Assembly: GCA_947371715.1 (NCBI GenBank)
Contig: CANBQQ010000176.1
Location: 1 to 6,777 of the forward strand
Source of the DNA: Flavipsychrobacter stenotrophus
GTDB lineage: Bacteria > Bacteroidota > Bacteroidia > Chitinophagales > Chitinophagaceae
Length of the DNA stretch: 6,777 bases
Direction: 5' to 3'
Shown in pieces: positions 1 through 5,199 of the stretch (its first letter is position 1; each line of letters begins with the position of its first letter). The notes below the pieces were generated by a model. It did not search any database. It worked only from the letters and a program-made list of their open reading frames with translations, and was not told the DNA's origin. A program made the translations under genes and the position numbers.

Positions 1-725
1 GTAAGATCTTTCAGCTTTTCAAGCATATTAATTTCATCAACACTTAGAAAACCCCTCATTACAAGTTTTGGCGCAATCTTCAAACCAGCAAAAGGATCAT
101 TTTGAATCACACCGTTCTTTATTGCCGGCATAAGGACCGTTTTAAGGCACTTCAAATAATTCACGCTCGTGTTATGGCTGTTTTCTTTCTCAGTTCTTAA
201 ATAATAAAAGAAGTCCATCAGAATGGCATTGGTGATCGACGATACAGAGATATCATTGTTCCCAAACTTAAGTTTCAGAAATCCTCTTATATGATTAATG
301 CACCTATTGTACTTCTGTAACGTTGCTTTCGTTATGTCGACCCCAACCCGTTCCGTCAACTCAACCACTTTATCGTTCAGGAACTCAATGATCGTCTCAG
401 GAGCATCCTCTGTTCCCTTTATTTTTATTACATATTCATCAAGAGTAAAAGGTCTACCACTATATTTCATTTCATCAAATGACTCCCGGCATTTGTGCGA
501 AATATCTTCCAGGTTGGCATTTAATCTTGCCGTCGGGTTGCCTCCACCCGATAAGCGTTGCATTGGCCCATCCCAAAAATCAGAATTGCAATAAAGTCCC
601 GTAAACACGTCGGCCCGTTGTCCGCGATAAACAATTCTCAAAACAATCGGCGAATTACCCTCTTTATTTACATAGGTAGTTCGGCAGAAAAAGGAAAATT
701 TGATTTCCAGCAATAACAAATTCAT
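1..725 (-). CDS. Tyrosine recombinase (phage-type integrase), N-terminal part; runs off the left edge
   Basis: Site-specific recombinase that would cut and rejoin DNA at the att sites of an integrative element. Only the first 241 codons are in the window. The reading frame has no stop from the ATG at 723-725 to the edge. Residues about 8-95 resemble the Bacteroidota arm-type DNA-binding domain, with VNKEGNSPIVLRI at 19-31 and FWD at 50-52. Residues about 110-215 form the SAM-like core-binding domain, with HNTSVNYLKCLKTVL at 184-198 and NGVIQNDPF at 204-212. RGFLSVDEI at 224-232 is the usual entry into the catalytic domain. The catalytic R-H-R-Y residues lie outside the window, so activity cannot be judged. 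The frame stays open upstream of the ATG, but protein similarity begins only here, which favours this start. The gene reads away from tRNA-Ser and is visibly more AT-rich than pepD or xth, consistent with imported DNA. The family call is firm; the type of element is unknown. Confidence 0.88.
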   Translation of the reverse strand, partial: MNLLLLEIKFSFFCRTTYVNKEGNSPIVLRIVYRGQRADVFTGLYCNSDFWDGPMQRLSGGGNPTARLNANLEDISHKCRESFDEMKYSGRPFTLDEYVIKIKGTEDAPETIIEFLNDKVVELTERVGVDITKATLQKYNRCINHIRGFLKLKFGNNDISVSSITNAILMDFFYYLRTEKENSHNTSVNYLKCLKTVLMPAIKNGVIQNDPFAGLKIAPKLVMRGFLSVDEINMLEKLKDL

Positions 726-758
726 TTGTCCAAGATTAAAATGTAAAGGAATAACTTG

Positions 759-798
759 GTGCAGAAGTGAAAGTGCAGCTGGGTGCAGGGGGATGCAA
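759..798. repeat. Tandem GTGCAG/ATGCAA motifs, near-helical spacing
   Basis: GTGCAG occurs at 759-764, 773-778 and 783-788, followed by ATGCAA at 793-798. Steps are 14, 10 and 10 bases, so the last three lie on about the same face of the helix. The array sits just upstream of the integrase start and is a candidate set of arm-type recombinase or excisionase binding sites. The repeats are seen directly; the function is inferred. Confidence 0.5.
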
Positions 799-833
799 GC
801 GAGAAATAAATAACAAAAAAGGCTAAAAAGATT

Positions 834-874
834 ACACCAAAACTACACCAAATGTGTCCGAAATGACACCAAAA
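834..874 (+). repeat. Three ACACCAAA direct repeats spaced 11 and 21 bases
   Basis: ACACCAAA occurs at 834-841, 845-852 and 866-873. Start-to-start distances of 11 and 21 are about one and two helical turns, so a protein could dock on one face. The first and third copies continue with a fourth A. The minus-strand reading is TTTGGTGT. Location between integrase and tRNA suggests integrase arm sites or a control site for the integrase promoter. Function is inferred only from position and spacing. Confidence 0.5.
838..845 (-). promoter_or_regulatory. Possible -7 box of the integrase promoter
   Basis: On the minus strand this reads TAGTTTTG, a full match to the Bacteroidota -7 consensus TAnnTTTG. 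The nearest TTG that could act as a -33 element is at 870-872, a spacing of 24, which is longer than usual. It would give a leader of roughly 105 bases and it overlaps two of the ACACCAAA repeats, so a repeat-binding protein could control it. The match could be chance in this AT-rich stretch. Confidence 0.3.
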
Positions 875-876
875 GC

Positions 877-901
877 GTGCATTTTGTTGCACTTATTTGC
901 A
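877..901. repeat. Three TGCA-centred motifs at exact 10-base steps
   Basis: GTGCA at 877-881, TTGCA at 887-891 and TTGCA at 897-901 are spaced exactly 10 bases apart. The first also forms a small inverted pair with TGCAC at 888-892. Together with the motifs at 759-798 and in the hairpin at 917-949, the spacer holds ten TGCA tetramers in under 200 bases. This is a candidate recombinase-binding array; no function is shown by sequence alone. Confidence 0.45.
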
Positions 902-916
902 TTTTTCGTTAAACGT

Positions 917-949
917 AAAACGCTGCAATTCATTGATTTGCAGCGTTTT
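917..949 (-). terminator. 12-bp hairpin downstream of tRNA-Ser, likely terminator
   Basis: Arms AAAACGCTGCAA (917-928) and TTGCAGCGTTTT (938-949) are perfect inverted repeats around a nine-base loop. Read from the tRNA strand, the stem begins 14 bases after the tRNA 3' end and finishes in TTTT. A rho-independent terminator insulating the integrase from tRNA transcription is the simplest reading. The U-run is short and the stem carries TGCA motifs, so a role as a recombinase-binding site is also possible. Confidence 0.55.
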
Positions 950-962
950 GCACATTTTTAAG

Positions 963-1051
963 CGGAGGGACAGGGATTCGAACCCTGGATACCCTTTGAC
1001 AGGTATACACACTTTCCAGGCGTGCCTCTTCAGCCACTCGAGCATCTCTCC
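963..1051 (-). tRNA. tRNA-Ser, anticodon GGA
   Basis: An 89-base class II tRNA that reads UCC (and UCU by wobble) codons. From the 5' end: acceptor GGAGAGA, D arm with CTC/GAG stem and the GTGGC motif, anticodon stem CACGC/GTGTG, loop CTGGAAA giving anticodon GGA. The long variable arm typical of serine has a five-pair ATACC/GGTAT stem. The T arm is CAGGG-TTCGAAT-CCCTG, then acceptor TCCCTCC and discriminator G at 963. CCA is not encoded. The acceptor stem has one defect: A5 (1047) faces C68 (968), while the other six pairs are standard. Its 3' end abuts an integrase-bearing element, so the 3' part may have been supplied by that element. Otherwise the fold looks functional. Confidence 0.95.
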
Positions 1052-1063
1052 GTGAAGGGGCTG

Positions 1064-1071
1064 CAAATGTA
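1064..1071 (-). promoter_or_regulatory. -7 box of the tRNA-Ser promoter
   Basis: The minus strand reads TACATTTG, a perfect TAnnTTTG match, 12 bases before the first tRNA base. That is the right distance for transcription to start a few bases ahead of the tRNA. I see no good TTG -33 element at 17-23 bases upstream; the only nearby TTG (1103-1105) is about ten bases too far. Confidence 0.55.
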
Positions 1072-1174
1072 GGGATTATTTAGGTCGTTGTTTGCGTAAG
1101 TGCAAGATATTTTTGTAGGGGTGTAATTACTTCAGGTTGTTATTGCGATCAGGACCTGCTTTACGCCTTAGCTA

Positions 1175-1519
1175 TCAAACTTCGAATTTTGATCCCCATT
1201 CAGACATTTGTTTCATGACCGGTAGTAATTTTTCTCCTTCGGCGGTAAGCGAGTATTCTACTTTAAGAGGTACTACATCATATACCTTTCTGTTAACGAT
1301 CCCACTTTTTTCCAGCTCTCGCAATACTTGTGTGAGCATCTTATCGTTTATGCCGACCAGTATTTTCTTCAATTCGCCAAATCGCTTTGTACCATTTCTG
1401 AGGTTCCAGAAGACCAGCGATTTCCATCTGCCGCCAATAACTGAGAGCGTGAGATCTACCGGACAAAAGTAGAATGTGCCATCCAGCTCATATCTTTTTA
1501 TGGGTTGGTCTTTGTTCAT
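1175..1519 (-). CDS. HxlR-family winged-helix transcriptional regulator
   Basis: A 114-residue cytoplasmic DNA-binding protein, the normal length for HxlR/YodB/HypR regulators. The family signature is clear: C19-P-V-D followed by LTLSVIGGRWKSLVFWNL (residues 23-40), then the recognition-helix region FGELKKIL-GINDKMLTQVLREL (about 47-69), and the wing VYDVVPLKVEYSLTAEG (79-95). Cys19 is the only cysteine and sits at the N-terminal position that works as a thiol sensor for quinones, aldehydes or disulfide stress in Bacillus relatives; redox sensing here is inference from that family. It is transcribed divergently from the SnoaL-like gene with 118 bases between starts, the usual layout for a local regulator controlling its neighbour. 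The ATG gives the standard length. Confidence 0.92.
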   Translation of the reverse strand: MNKDQPIKRYELDGTFYFCPVDLTLSVIGGRWKSLVFWNLRNGTKRFGELKKILVGINDKMLTQVLRELEKSGIVNRKVYDVVPLKVEYSLTAEGEKLLPVMKQMSEWGSKFEV

Positions 1520-1554
1520 ATAGGCTCTAAGGTAATAGGGGTATTGTTACTTAC

Positions 1555-1562
1555 CAAAAGTA
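1555..1562 (-). promoter_or_regulatory. -7 box of the hxlR-type gene
   Basis: The minus strand reads TACTTTTG, a perfect TAnnTTTG box, 35 bases upstream of the regulator's ATG. The matching -33 zone would fall at about 1582-1585, inside the palindrome at 1579-1594. No TTG is seen there. Confidence 0.5.
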
Positions 1563-1578
1563 GAGTGCTTTCATTTTA

Positions 1579-1594
1579 GGTAGTATATTGTACC
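1579..1594. promoter_or_regulatory. Imperfect palindrome, candidate HxlR-type operator
   Basis: GGTA-gt-ATAT-tg-TACC has outer GGTA/TACC and central ATAT symmetric, giving 12 of 16 matching positions. It covers the -33 TTG (1588-1590) of the plus-strand promoter and the position where the minus-strand -33 would fall. One bound dimer could therefore block both promoters. HxlR/YodB proteins bind AT-rich palindromes with GTA/TAC-like half-sites, which fits. Binding by this particular regulator is inference. Confidence 0.4.
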
Positions 1595-1618
1595 AGAGTG
1601 CCCTGCATCTGACCTTTG
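1588..1618 (+). promoter_or_regulatory. Promoter of the SnoaL-like gene
   Basis: TTG at 1588-1590, a spacer of 20, then GACCTTTG at 1611-1618 match the Bacteroidota pattern TTG-N(17-23)-TAnnTTTG with one mismatch. Transcription would start near 1625, leaving a short A-rich leader before the ATG at 1638. Confidence 0.45.
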
Positions 1619-1637
1619 TTTCTTAAAAAAATAGATA

Positions 1638-2114
1638 ATGAATATGGAAAGGGAAGATGTAAAAGAAACAGCCTTGGCGGTCTCAAAAGCCATACTTAAC
1701 GGCAGATGGAATGAACTGGATGAATTGTTGGATGACCAATTTACCTACACCGGTGATGGTTTTGTTTTTACCAAAGATGAATATATAGGGTTTATGCAAG
1801 ACATGAAGGCCGCATTCTCTGATCTGAAAATGGAATTCCCCCACGTGGTTGTAGACGGTGATACCGCATCAGTACGCTTTATTTCTACTGCTGTGAATAC
1901 AGGTAAGTTCATGGGGGCACCTGCTAATAGAAAGAATCTGGTCGTTAACGGAATCTTTATTCGAAAGGTGAGCAATGGCAAGGTGATGCAGGAATGGCAG
2001 ACTACAGATCTATTAGGTATAATGAAACAAATTGGATTCGGAGCACTTTTTGGATATTCATTATTCGTTGGGTTGTTCAACGTTAATCAGCCAAGACCGG
2101 TGCGAAAGAGGTAG
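1638..2114 (+). CDS. SnoaL-like (NTF2-fold) protein of the ester cyclase type
   Basis: A 158-residue single-domain protein. The N-terminal helix with ILNGRWNELDELLDDQFTY (20-38), the middle YIGFMQDMKAAFSDLKMEFPHVVVDGDTASVRF (49-81) and the C-terminal VNGIFIRKVSNGKVMQEWQTTDLLGIMKQIG follow the layout of SnoaL-like polyketide cyclase/ester cyclase proteins. In bacteria most members have no proven substrate, so no reaction is assigned. After the usual end of the fold there is an unusual tail: a hydrophobic run IGFGALFGYSLFVGLF (132-147) followed by a basic end, RPVRKR. This could be a short membrane anchor or simply a packing helix. An in-frame Met at residue 3 is an alternative start. Divergent pairing with the HxlR-type regulator suggests stress-inducible expression under its control. 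Confidence 0.82.
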   Translation: MNMEREDVKETALAVSKAILNGRWNELDELLDDQFTYTGDGFVFTKDEYIGFMQDMKAAFSDLKMEFPHVVVDGDTASVRFISTAVNTGKFMGAPANRKNLVVNGIFIRKVSNGKVMQEWQTTDLLGIMKQIGFGALFGYSLFVGLFNVNQPRPVRKR

Positions 2115-2217
2115 TGCTTATAAGCTACACCATGTAGTATTGGCTCATTTGTTGGTACTTAATAAATAACTAATTAAAATCACCCATTTATCACCTAATA
2201 ATCACGGTAATACTTCT

Positions 2218-2225
2218 TACTTTAG
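2218..2225 (+). promoter_or_regulatory. Possible -7 box of pepD
   Basis: TACTTTAG matches TAnnTTTG except at the seventh base and lies 21 bases before the pepD ATG. No TTG is present at the expected -33 position, so this is only the best candidate in the AT-rich 132-base gap behind the SnoaL-like gene. I see no terminator in that gap, so read-through into pepD is possible. Confidence 0.3.
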
Positions 2226-2246
2226 AACTTCGAAATACATAGAGAC

Positions 2247-3704
2247 ATGAATGAAAAAGTAAGAAAGCTGGAGCCGGCGGCACTGTGGAATCATTTTGCC
2301 GATCTGAATGCGGTGCCACGCCCATCAAAGAAGGAACAAAGGGTGATAGCCTTTATGAAGGCTTTTGGTGAGGGATTGGGGTTGCCGACATCGGAAGATG
2401 AGGCTGGTAATGTACTGATCAAAAAGCCGGCTACCGCTGGTATGGAAGATCGCCAGACGATAGTGATGCAGAGCCACCTGGATATGGTGCACCAGAAGAA
2501 CAGCGATACTACTTTTGACTTTGACAAGCAGGGTATAGAGATGTACGTAGATGGCGACTGGGTAAAGGCTAAGGGCACCACGCTTGGCGCTGATAATGGT
2601 ATTGGTGTTGCATCAATTATGTCACTGTTATCATCTACAGATATTGCTCATCCTGCTATTGAGGCATTGTTTACAATAGATGAAGAAACCGGTATGACCG
2701 GTGCATTGGAACTGAAGGGTGGGGTGCTGACAGGTAAGATATTGCTGAACCTGGATACAGAAGCGGATAATGAACTGACCATAGGTTGTGCGGGTGGTAT
2801 AGATATTACCGCAACGGGCAACTACAAGATGATGAAACCCAACAATACGGTTCCATACACTATTGCAGTGAAAGGACTTACAGGCGGGCATTCGGGTGCT
2901 GATATTCACCTGGGCAGGGCCAACGCCAATAAGCTGATGAACCGCATATTGTTATCGCTTACAAAGTCTATGACCATCAATATTGCCAGTATAAACGGTG
3001 GTAGTTTACGGAATGCAATTCCACGTGAGTCGGTAGCGGTGGTAGTGGTGAGTGAGAGTAATGTAGGTAGGTTTCAGGAGGCAATGGCACAGTTTGATGC
3101 CATACTCAAAGATGAATACAGGGCAACAGATCCTAAGCTGGTTGTAAGTATTGAAAGTGCTGAAATGCCTGCACAGGCAATGGAGCCTGCGTTCCAGAAT
3201 AAAATATTACGTGCCTTATATGCCTGTCCTAATGGTATCTATCGCATGAGTCCCGAGATAGCAGGGTTGGTGCAGAGCTCTAACAACCTGGCGCGTGTAT
3301 TTGTTACCGATGGTTCTTATAGCTTGCAGTGTCTTACCCGCAGTTCGGTGGACACTGAAAAGTACGACCTTAAAGATGCGATAGGCAGCGTATTTGAGTT
3401 GATGGAAGCTAACCTTACCTATAGCGGTGTGTACCCGGGTTGGGCACCTAAGCCGGGCTCCCCAATAGTGAAGTTGATGTCTGATCTGTACAAAGAAATG
3501 TTCCATGAAGAAGCGCATGTGAATGCTGTGCATGCGGGTCTGGAATGTGGTATACTGGGTACGAATTATCCGGGTATGGAGATGATATCTTTTGGTCCTA
3601 ACATTACCGGAGCACACTCTCCCGATGAGAGTGCGCAGATATCTTCTGTGCAAAAATACTGGTCTTATTTGCTGGAAACATTAAAGAGAATACCGAAGAA
3701 CTAA
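2247..3704 (+). CDS. pepD: Cytosolic Xaa-His dipeptidase (aminoacyl-histidine dipeptidase, peptidase M20 family)
   Basis: Zinc-dependent dipeptidase that hydrolyses Xaa-His and a range of other dipeptides in the cytosol, supporting peptide use and amino-acid recycling. The 485 residues equal the usual PepD length. Metal-site motifs are all visible: QSHLDMV with His77 and Asp79, GADNGIG with Asp116, the catalytic DEETGMTGA with Glu146/Glu147, LNLDTE with Asp170, and the C-terminal GAHSPDE with His457. The inserted dimerisation (lid) domain starts around residue 185 and contains LTGGHSGADIHLGRANA with His215. The N-terminus LEPAALWNHFADLNAVPRPSKKE is the standard PepD opening, which supports this ATG. 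No signal peptide is seen. The gene stands alone: it is followed within 20 bases by a strong terminator. No missing residue or frameshift was noticed. Confidence 0.95.
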   Translation: MNEKVRKLEPAALWNHFADLNAVPRPSKKEQRVIAFMKAFGEGLGLPTSEDEAGNVLIKKPATAGMEDRQTIVMQSHLDMVHQKNSDTTFDFDKQGIEMYVDGDWVKAKGTTLGADNGIGVASIMSLLSSTDIAHPAIEALFTIDEETGMTGALELKGGVLTGKILLNLDTEADNELTIGCAGGIDITATGNYKMMKPNNTVPYTIAVKGLTGGHSGADIHLGRANANKLMNRILLSLTKSMTINIASINGGSLRNAIPRESVAVVVVSESNVGRFQEAMAQFDAILKDEYRATDPKLVVSIESAEMPAQAMEPAFQNKILRALYACPNGIYRMSPEIAGLVQSSNNLARVFVTDGSYSLQCLTRSSVDTEKYDLKDAIGSVFELMEANLTYSGVYPGWAPKPGSPIVKLMSDLYKEMFHEEAHVNAVHAGLECGILGTNYPGMEMISFGPNITGAHSPDESAQISSVQKYWSYLLETLKRIPKN

Positions 3705-3717
3705 TTGATATTAACTG

Positions 3718-3760
3718 AAAGCTAAAGCTGCGATCGCGAGATCGCAGCTTTAGCTTTTTT
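3718..3760 (+). terminator. Rho-independent terminator of pepD
   Basis: A perfect 15-bp stem (3721-3735 with 3740-3754) around the four-base loop GCGA is followed by six T residues at 3755-3760. Three A residues at 3718-3720 can extend the stem into the T-run. It begins 14 bases after the pepD stop codon and separates pepD from the reductase gene. Confidence 0.93.
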
Positions 3761-3795
3761 AGGATTCATTATTTTTCTTTTTCCATGTGTGAGGC

Positions 3796-3803
3796 TAAAT
3801 TTG
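3796..3803 (+). promoter_or_regulatory. -7 box of the reductase gene promoter
   Basis: TAAATTTG is a perfect TAnnTTTG match, 29 bases before the ATG at 3833 and directly downstream of the pepD terminator. The -33 zone holds a T-rich run (3771-3780) without a clean TTG. Confidence 0.6.
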
Positions 3804-3832
3804 TCGCTCTAAAATAAATACCTTTTACCAAC

Positions 3833-4363
3833 ATGAAAGCAAGAAAAGTAATACTCTACATTGCCATGAGCCTGGATGGCTATATTGCTACTAACGACGG
3901 TGATCTTACCTGGCTGGATGCAGTACAGGTACCGGGTGAAGACTATGGTTACAATGCTTTTGTAAGCTCAGTAGACACTGTTATCATGGGGCGGAAGACG
4001 TATGATAAGGTGCTTACTTTCGATATTCCCTTTCCGCATAAAGGGCGTATGTGTTATGTGCTATCCAATAGTAAGCAAGGTGTTGAAGAAAATGTGACCT
4101 TCTATAGCGGTGACCTTAAAGTACTGATAGCTGATCTTAAGTCAAAAGAAGGAGAAGATATCTTTGTTGACGGTGGCGCCAATATTGTGAATGAACTGAT
4201 GAAGCAGGGGCTGATCGATAAGTTCATCATTTCTGTTATCCCTGCATTTCTCGGTGGTGGTATACGGTTGTTCAATGATGGCAGGCCAGGTGAAACGCTG
4301 AAGTTGCTGCACACAGCTACCTATCCATCGGGCCTGGTGCAGATGTGGTATGATAGGGTTTAG
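3833..4363 (+). CDS. Dihydrofolate reductase-like protein (RibD C-terminal domain family)
   Basis: A 176-residue cytosolic protein of the small stand-alone RibD-C/DHFR-fold group, similar in layout to Bacillus YyaP/YwjB. The fold's signatures are present: an opening strand and ILYIAMSLDGYIA (7-19), then VDTVIMGRKTYD (47-58) as the NADPH-binding strand-turn, then IFVDGGANIVNELMKQGLIDKFIISVIPAFLGGGIRLF (110-147). These bind NAD(P)H in characterised relatives; the substrate of the stand-alone group is mostly unknown, so neither folate nor riboflavin synthesis is claimed. It is too divergent in its first motif to be the housekeeping FolA. It has its own likely promoter and is followed after 57 bases by xth, which also has a promoter, so the two are probably not a strict operon. 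Confidence 0.88.
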   Translation: MKARKVILYIAMSLDGYIATNDGDLTWLDAVQVPGEDYGYNAFVSSVDTVIMGRKTYDKVLTFDIPFPHKGRMCYVLSNSKQGVEENVTFYSGDLKVLIADLKSKEGEDIFVDGGANIVNELMKQGLIDKFIISVIPAFLGGGIRLFNDGRPGETLKLLHTATYPSGLVQMWYDRV

Positions 4364-4374
4364 ATATTTACACG

Positions 4375-4404
4375 TTGCTCAATCAAATTACAGGCGTAAT
4401 TTTA
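4375..4404 (+). promoter_or_regulatory. Promoter of xth
   Basis: TTG at 4375-4377, a spacer of 19, then TAATTTTA at 4397-4404 fit the Bacteroidota pattern, with only the last -7 base off consensus. The ATG at 4421 follows 16 bases later, with no Shine-Dalgarno sequence visible. Confidence 0.45.
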
Positions 4405-4420
4405 CTGTAATAACGTCCGT

Positions 4421-5194
4421 ATGAAAATAGCTACCTATAATGTGAATGGCATTAGTGCCCGTCTCCCTGTTCTGTTGCGTTGGTTGGCCGAAGCTCAACC
4501 CGATGTGGTGTGTCTGCAAGAGCTGAAAGCACCACAGGAAAAGTTTCCATTGAAGGAAATACAGGATGCGGGCTATTATGCCATTTGGCATGGACAGAAG
4601 AGCTGGAACGGTGTGGCTATTTTATCGCGTAGTGCAGACATTAAAGAGGTGCGCCGTGGGCTGCCGGGCGATGAAGAAGATGTGCAGAGCAGGTATATAG
4701 AGGCGATGGTAAACGATGTGCTTATAGCTTGCCTGTACCTGCCCAATGGTAATCCTGCGCCGGGTCCGAAATTTGATTATAAGCTGGACTGGTTCAGACG
4801 GTTTACTACTCATGCACAGATGCTTTGGGAAGAAGATATACCGGTAATACTTTGCGGTGATTACAATGTTATACCAACCGCGCTGGATGCATATAAAGCT
4901 GAACGATGGGTAGATGATGCACTCTTCAGGCCCGAGACCCGCGATGCCTTTGACAAACTGATGCAGCAGGGCTGGACGGATGCAATAAGAAAACTTTACC
5001 CCAATGAGGTCATCTATACTTTCTTCGATTACTTCCGCGATGCTTATGGCCGTAATGCAGGGTTACGTATAGATCATTTCCTGCTCAGTCCGCACCTCGA
5101 TAAGCGACTACTTGGTGGTGGTGTATACCACGATGTACGCGGCTGGGAAAAGAGCAGCGATCATGCACCGGTATGGATAGAAGTGAAGGATTAG
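4421..5194 (+). CDS. xth: Exodeoxyribonuclease III (AP endonuclease, Xth family)
   Basis: Base-excision-repair enzyme that incises DNA 5' to abasic sites and degrades 3' ends of duplex DNA. The 257 residues are within the family range (E. coli XthA is 268). The exonuclease-endonuclease-phosphatase active site is complete: Asn7 in TYNVNGI, Glu34 in CLQELK, Tyr106 in CLYLPNG, Asp147 and Asn149 in CGDYNV, Asp218 in LRIDHFLLS, and His248 in SSDHAPVWIEV. The WNGVAIL motif (62-68) is also typical. The ATG places Asn7 at the family's usual position, which supports the start. Gene symbol given for the family; xthA is the E. coli name. Its stop is five bases from the stop of the convergent tatD gene, and no terminator lies between them. 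Confidence 0.95.
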   Translation: MKIATYNVNGISARLPVLLRWLAEAQPDVVCLQELKAPQEKFPLKEIQDAGYYAIWHGQKSWNGVAILSRSADIKEVRRGLPGDEEDVQSRYIEAMVNDVLIACLYLPNGNPAPGPKFDYKLDWFRRFTTHAQMLWEEDIPVILCGDYNVIPTALDAYKAERWVDDALFRPETRDAFDKLMQQGWTDAIRKLYPNEVIYTFFDYFRDAYGRNAGLRIDHFLLSPHLDKRLLGGGVYHDVRGWEKSSDHAPVWIEVKD

Positions 5195-5199
5195 TTCAA

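Larger units (their letters stand above)
1..963. mobile_element. End of an element integrated at the 3' end of tRNA-Ser (partial)
   Basis: An integrase gene begins 238 bases from the 3' end of a complete tRNA-Ser gene. The spacer is rich in short repeats and the coding DNA leftwards is AT-rich. Integration at tRNA 3' ends by tyrosine recombinases, which restores the tRNA with element-borne sequence, is well known for genomic islands, ICEs and prophages. The right limit is given as the tRNA 3' end. The real crossover could lie inside the gene, in the T loop (976-982) or the anticodon loop (1013-1019). The second att copy and the cargo are outside the window, so the boundary is inferred. Confidence 0.6.

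Noticed and set aside
298..594. 98-codon plus-strand open frame in the left region
   Set aside because: It is antisense to the integrase frame, which has clear domain similarity; no coherent protein family is visible in the plus-strand product.
1133..1158. CAGGT/ACCTG inverted repeat downstream of the hxlR-type gene
   Set aside because: Five pairs across a 16-base loop with no T-run on the minus strand; not convincing as a terminator.
1531..1555. GGTAA/TTACC inverted repeat in the hxlR leader as a second operator
   Set aside because: Short arms with a 15-base gap and no internal symmetry; could be chance, and weaker than the 1579-1594 palindrome.
2116..2125. Perfect 10-base palindrome GCTTATAAGC just after the SnoaL-like gene
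   Set aside because: There is no loop and no T-run after it, so it does not work as a terminator; a 10-base palindrome alone is weak evidence for an operator.
3216..3653. 145-codon minus-strand open frame
   Set aside because: It lies antisense inside pepD and its product is rich in R, H and T runs typical of a shadow frame.
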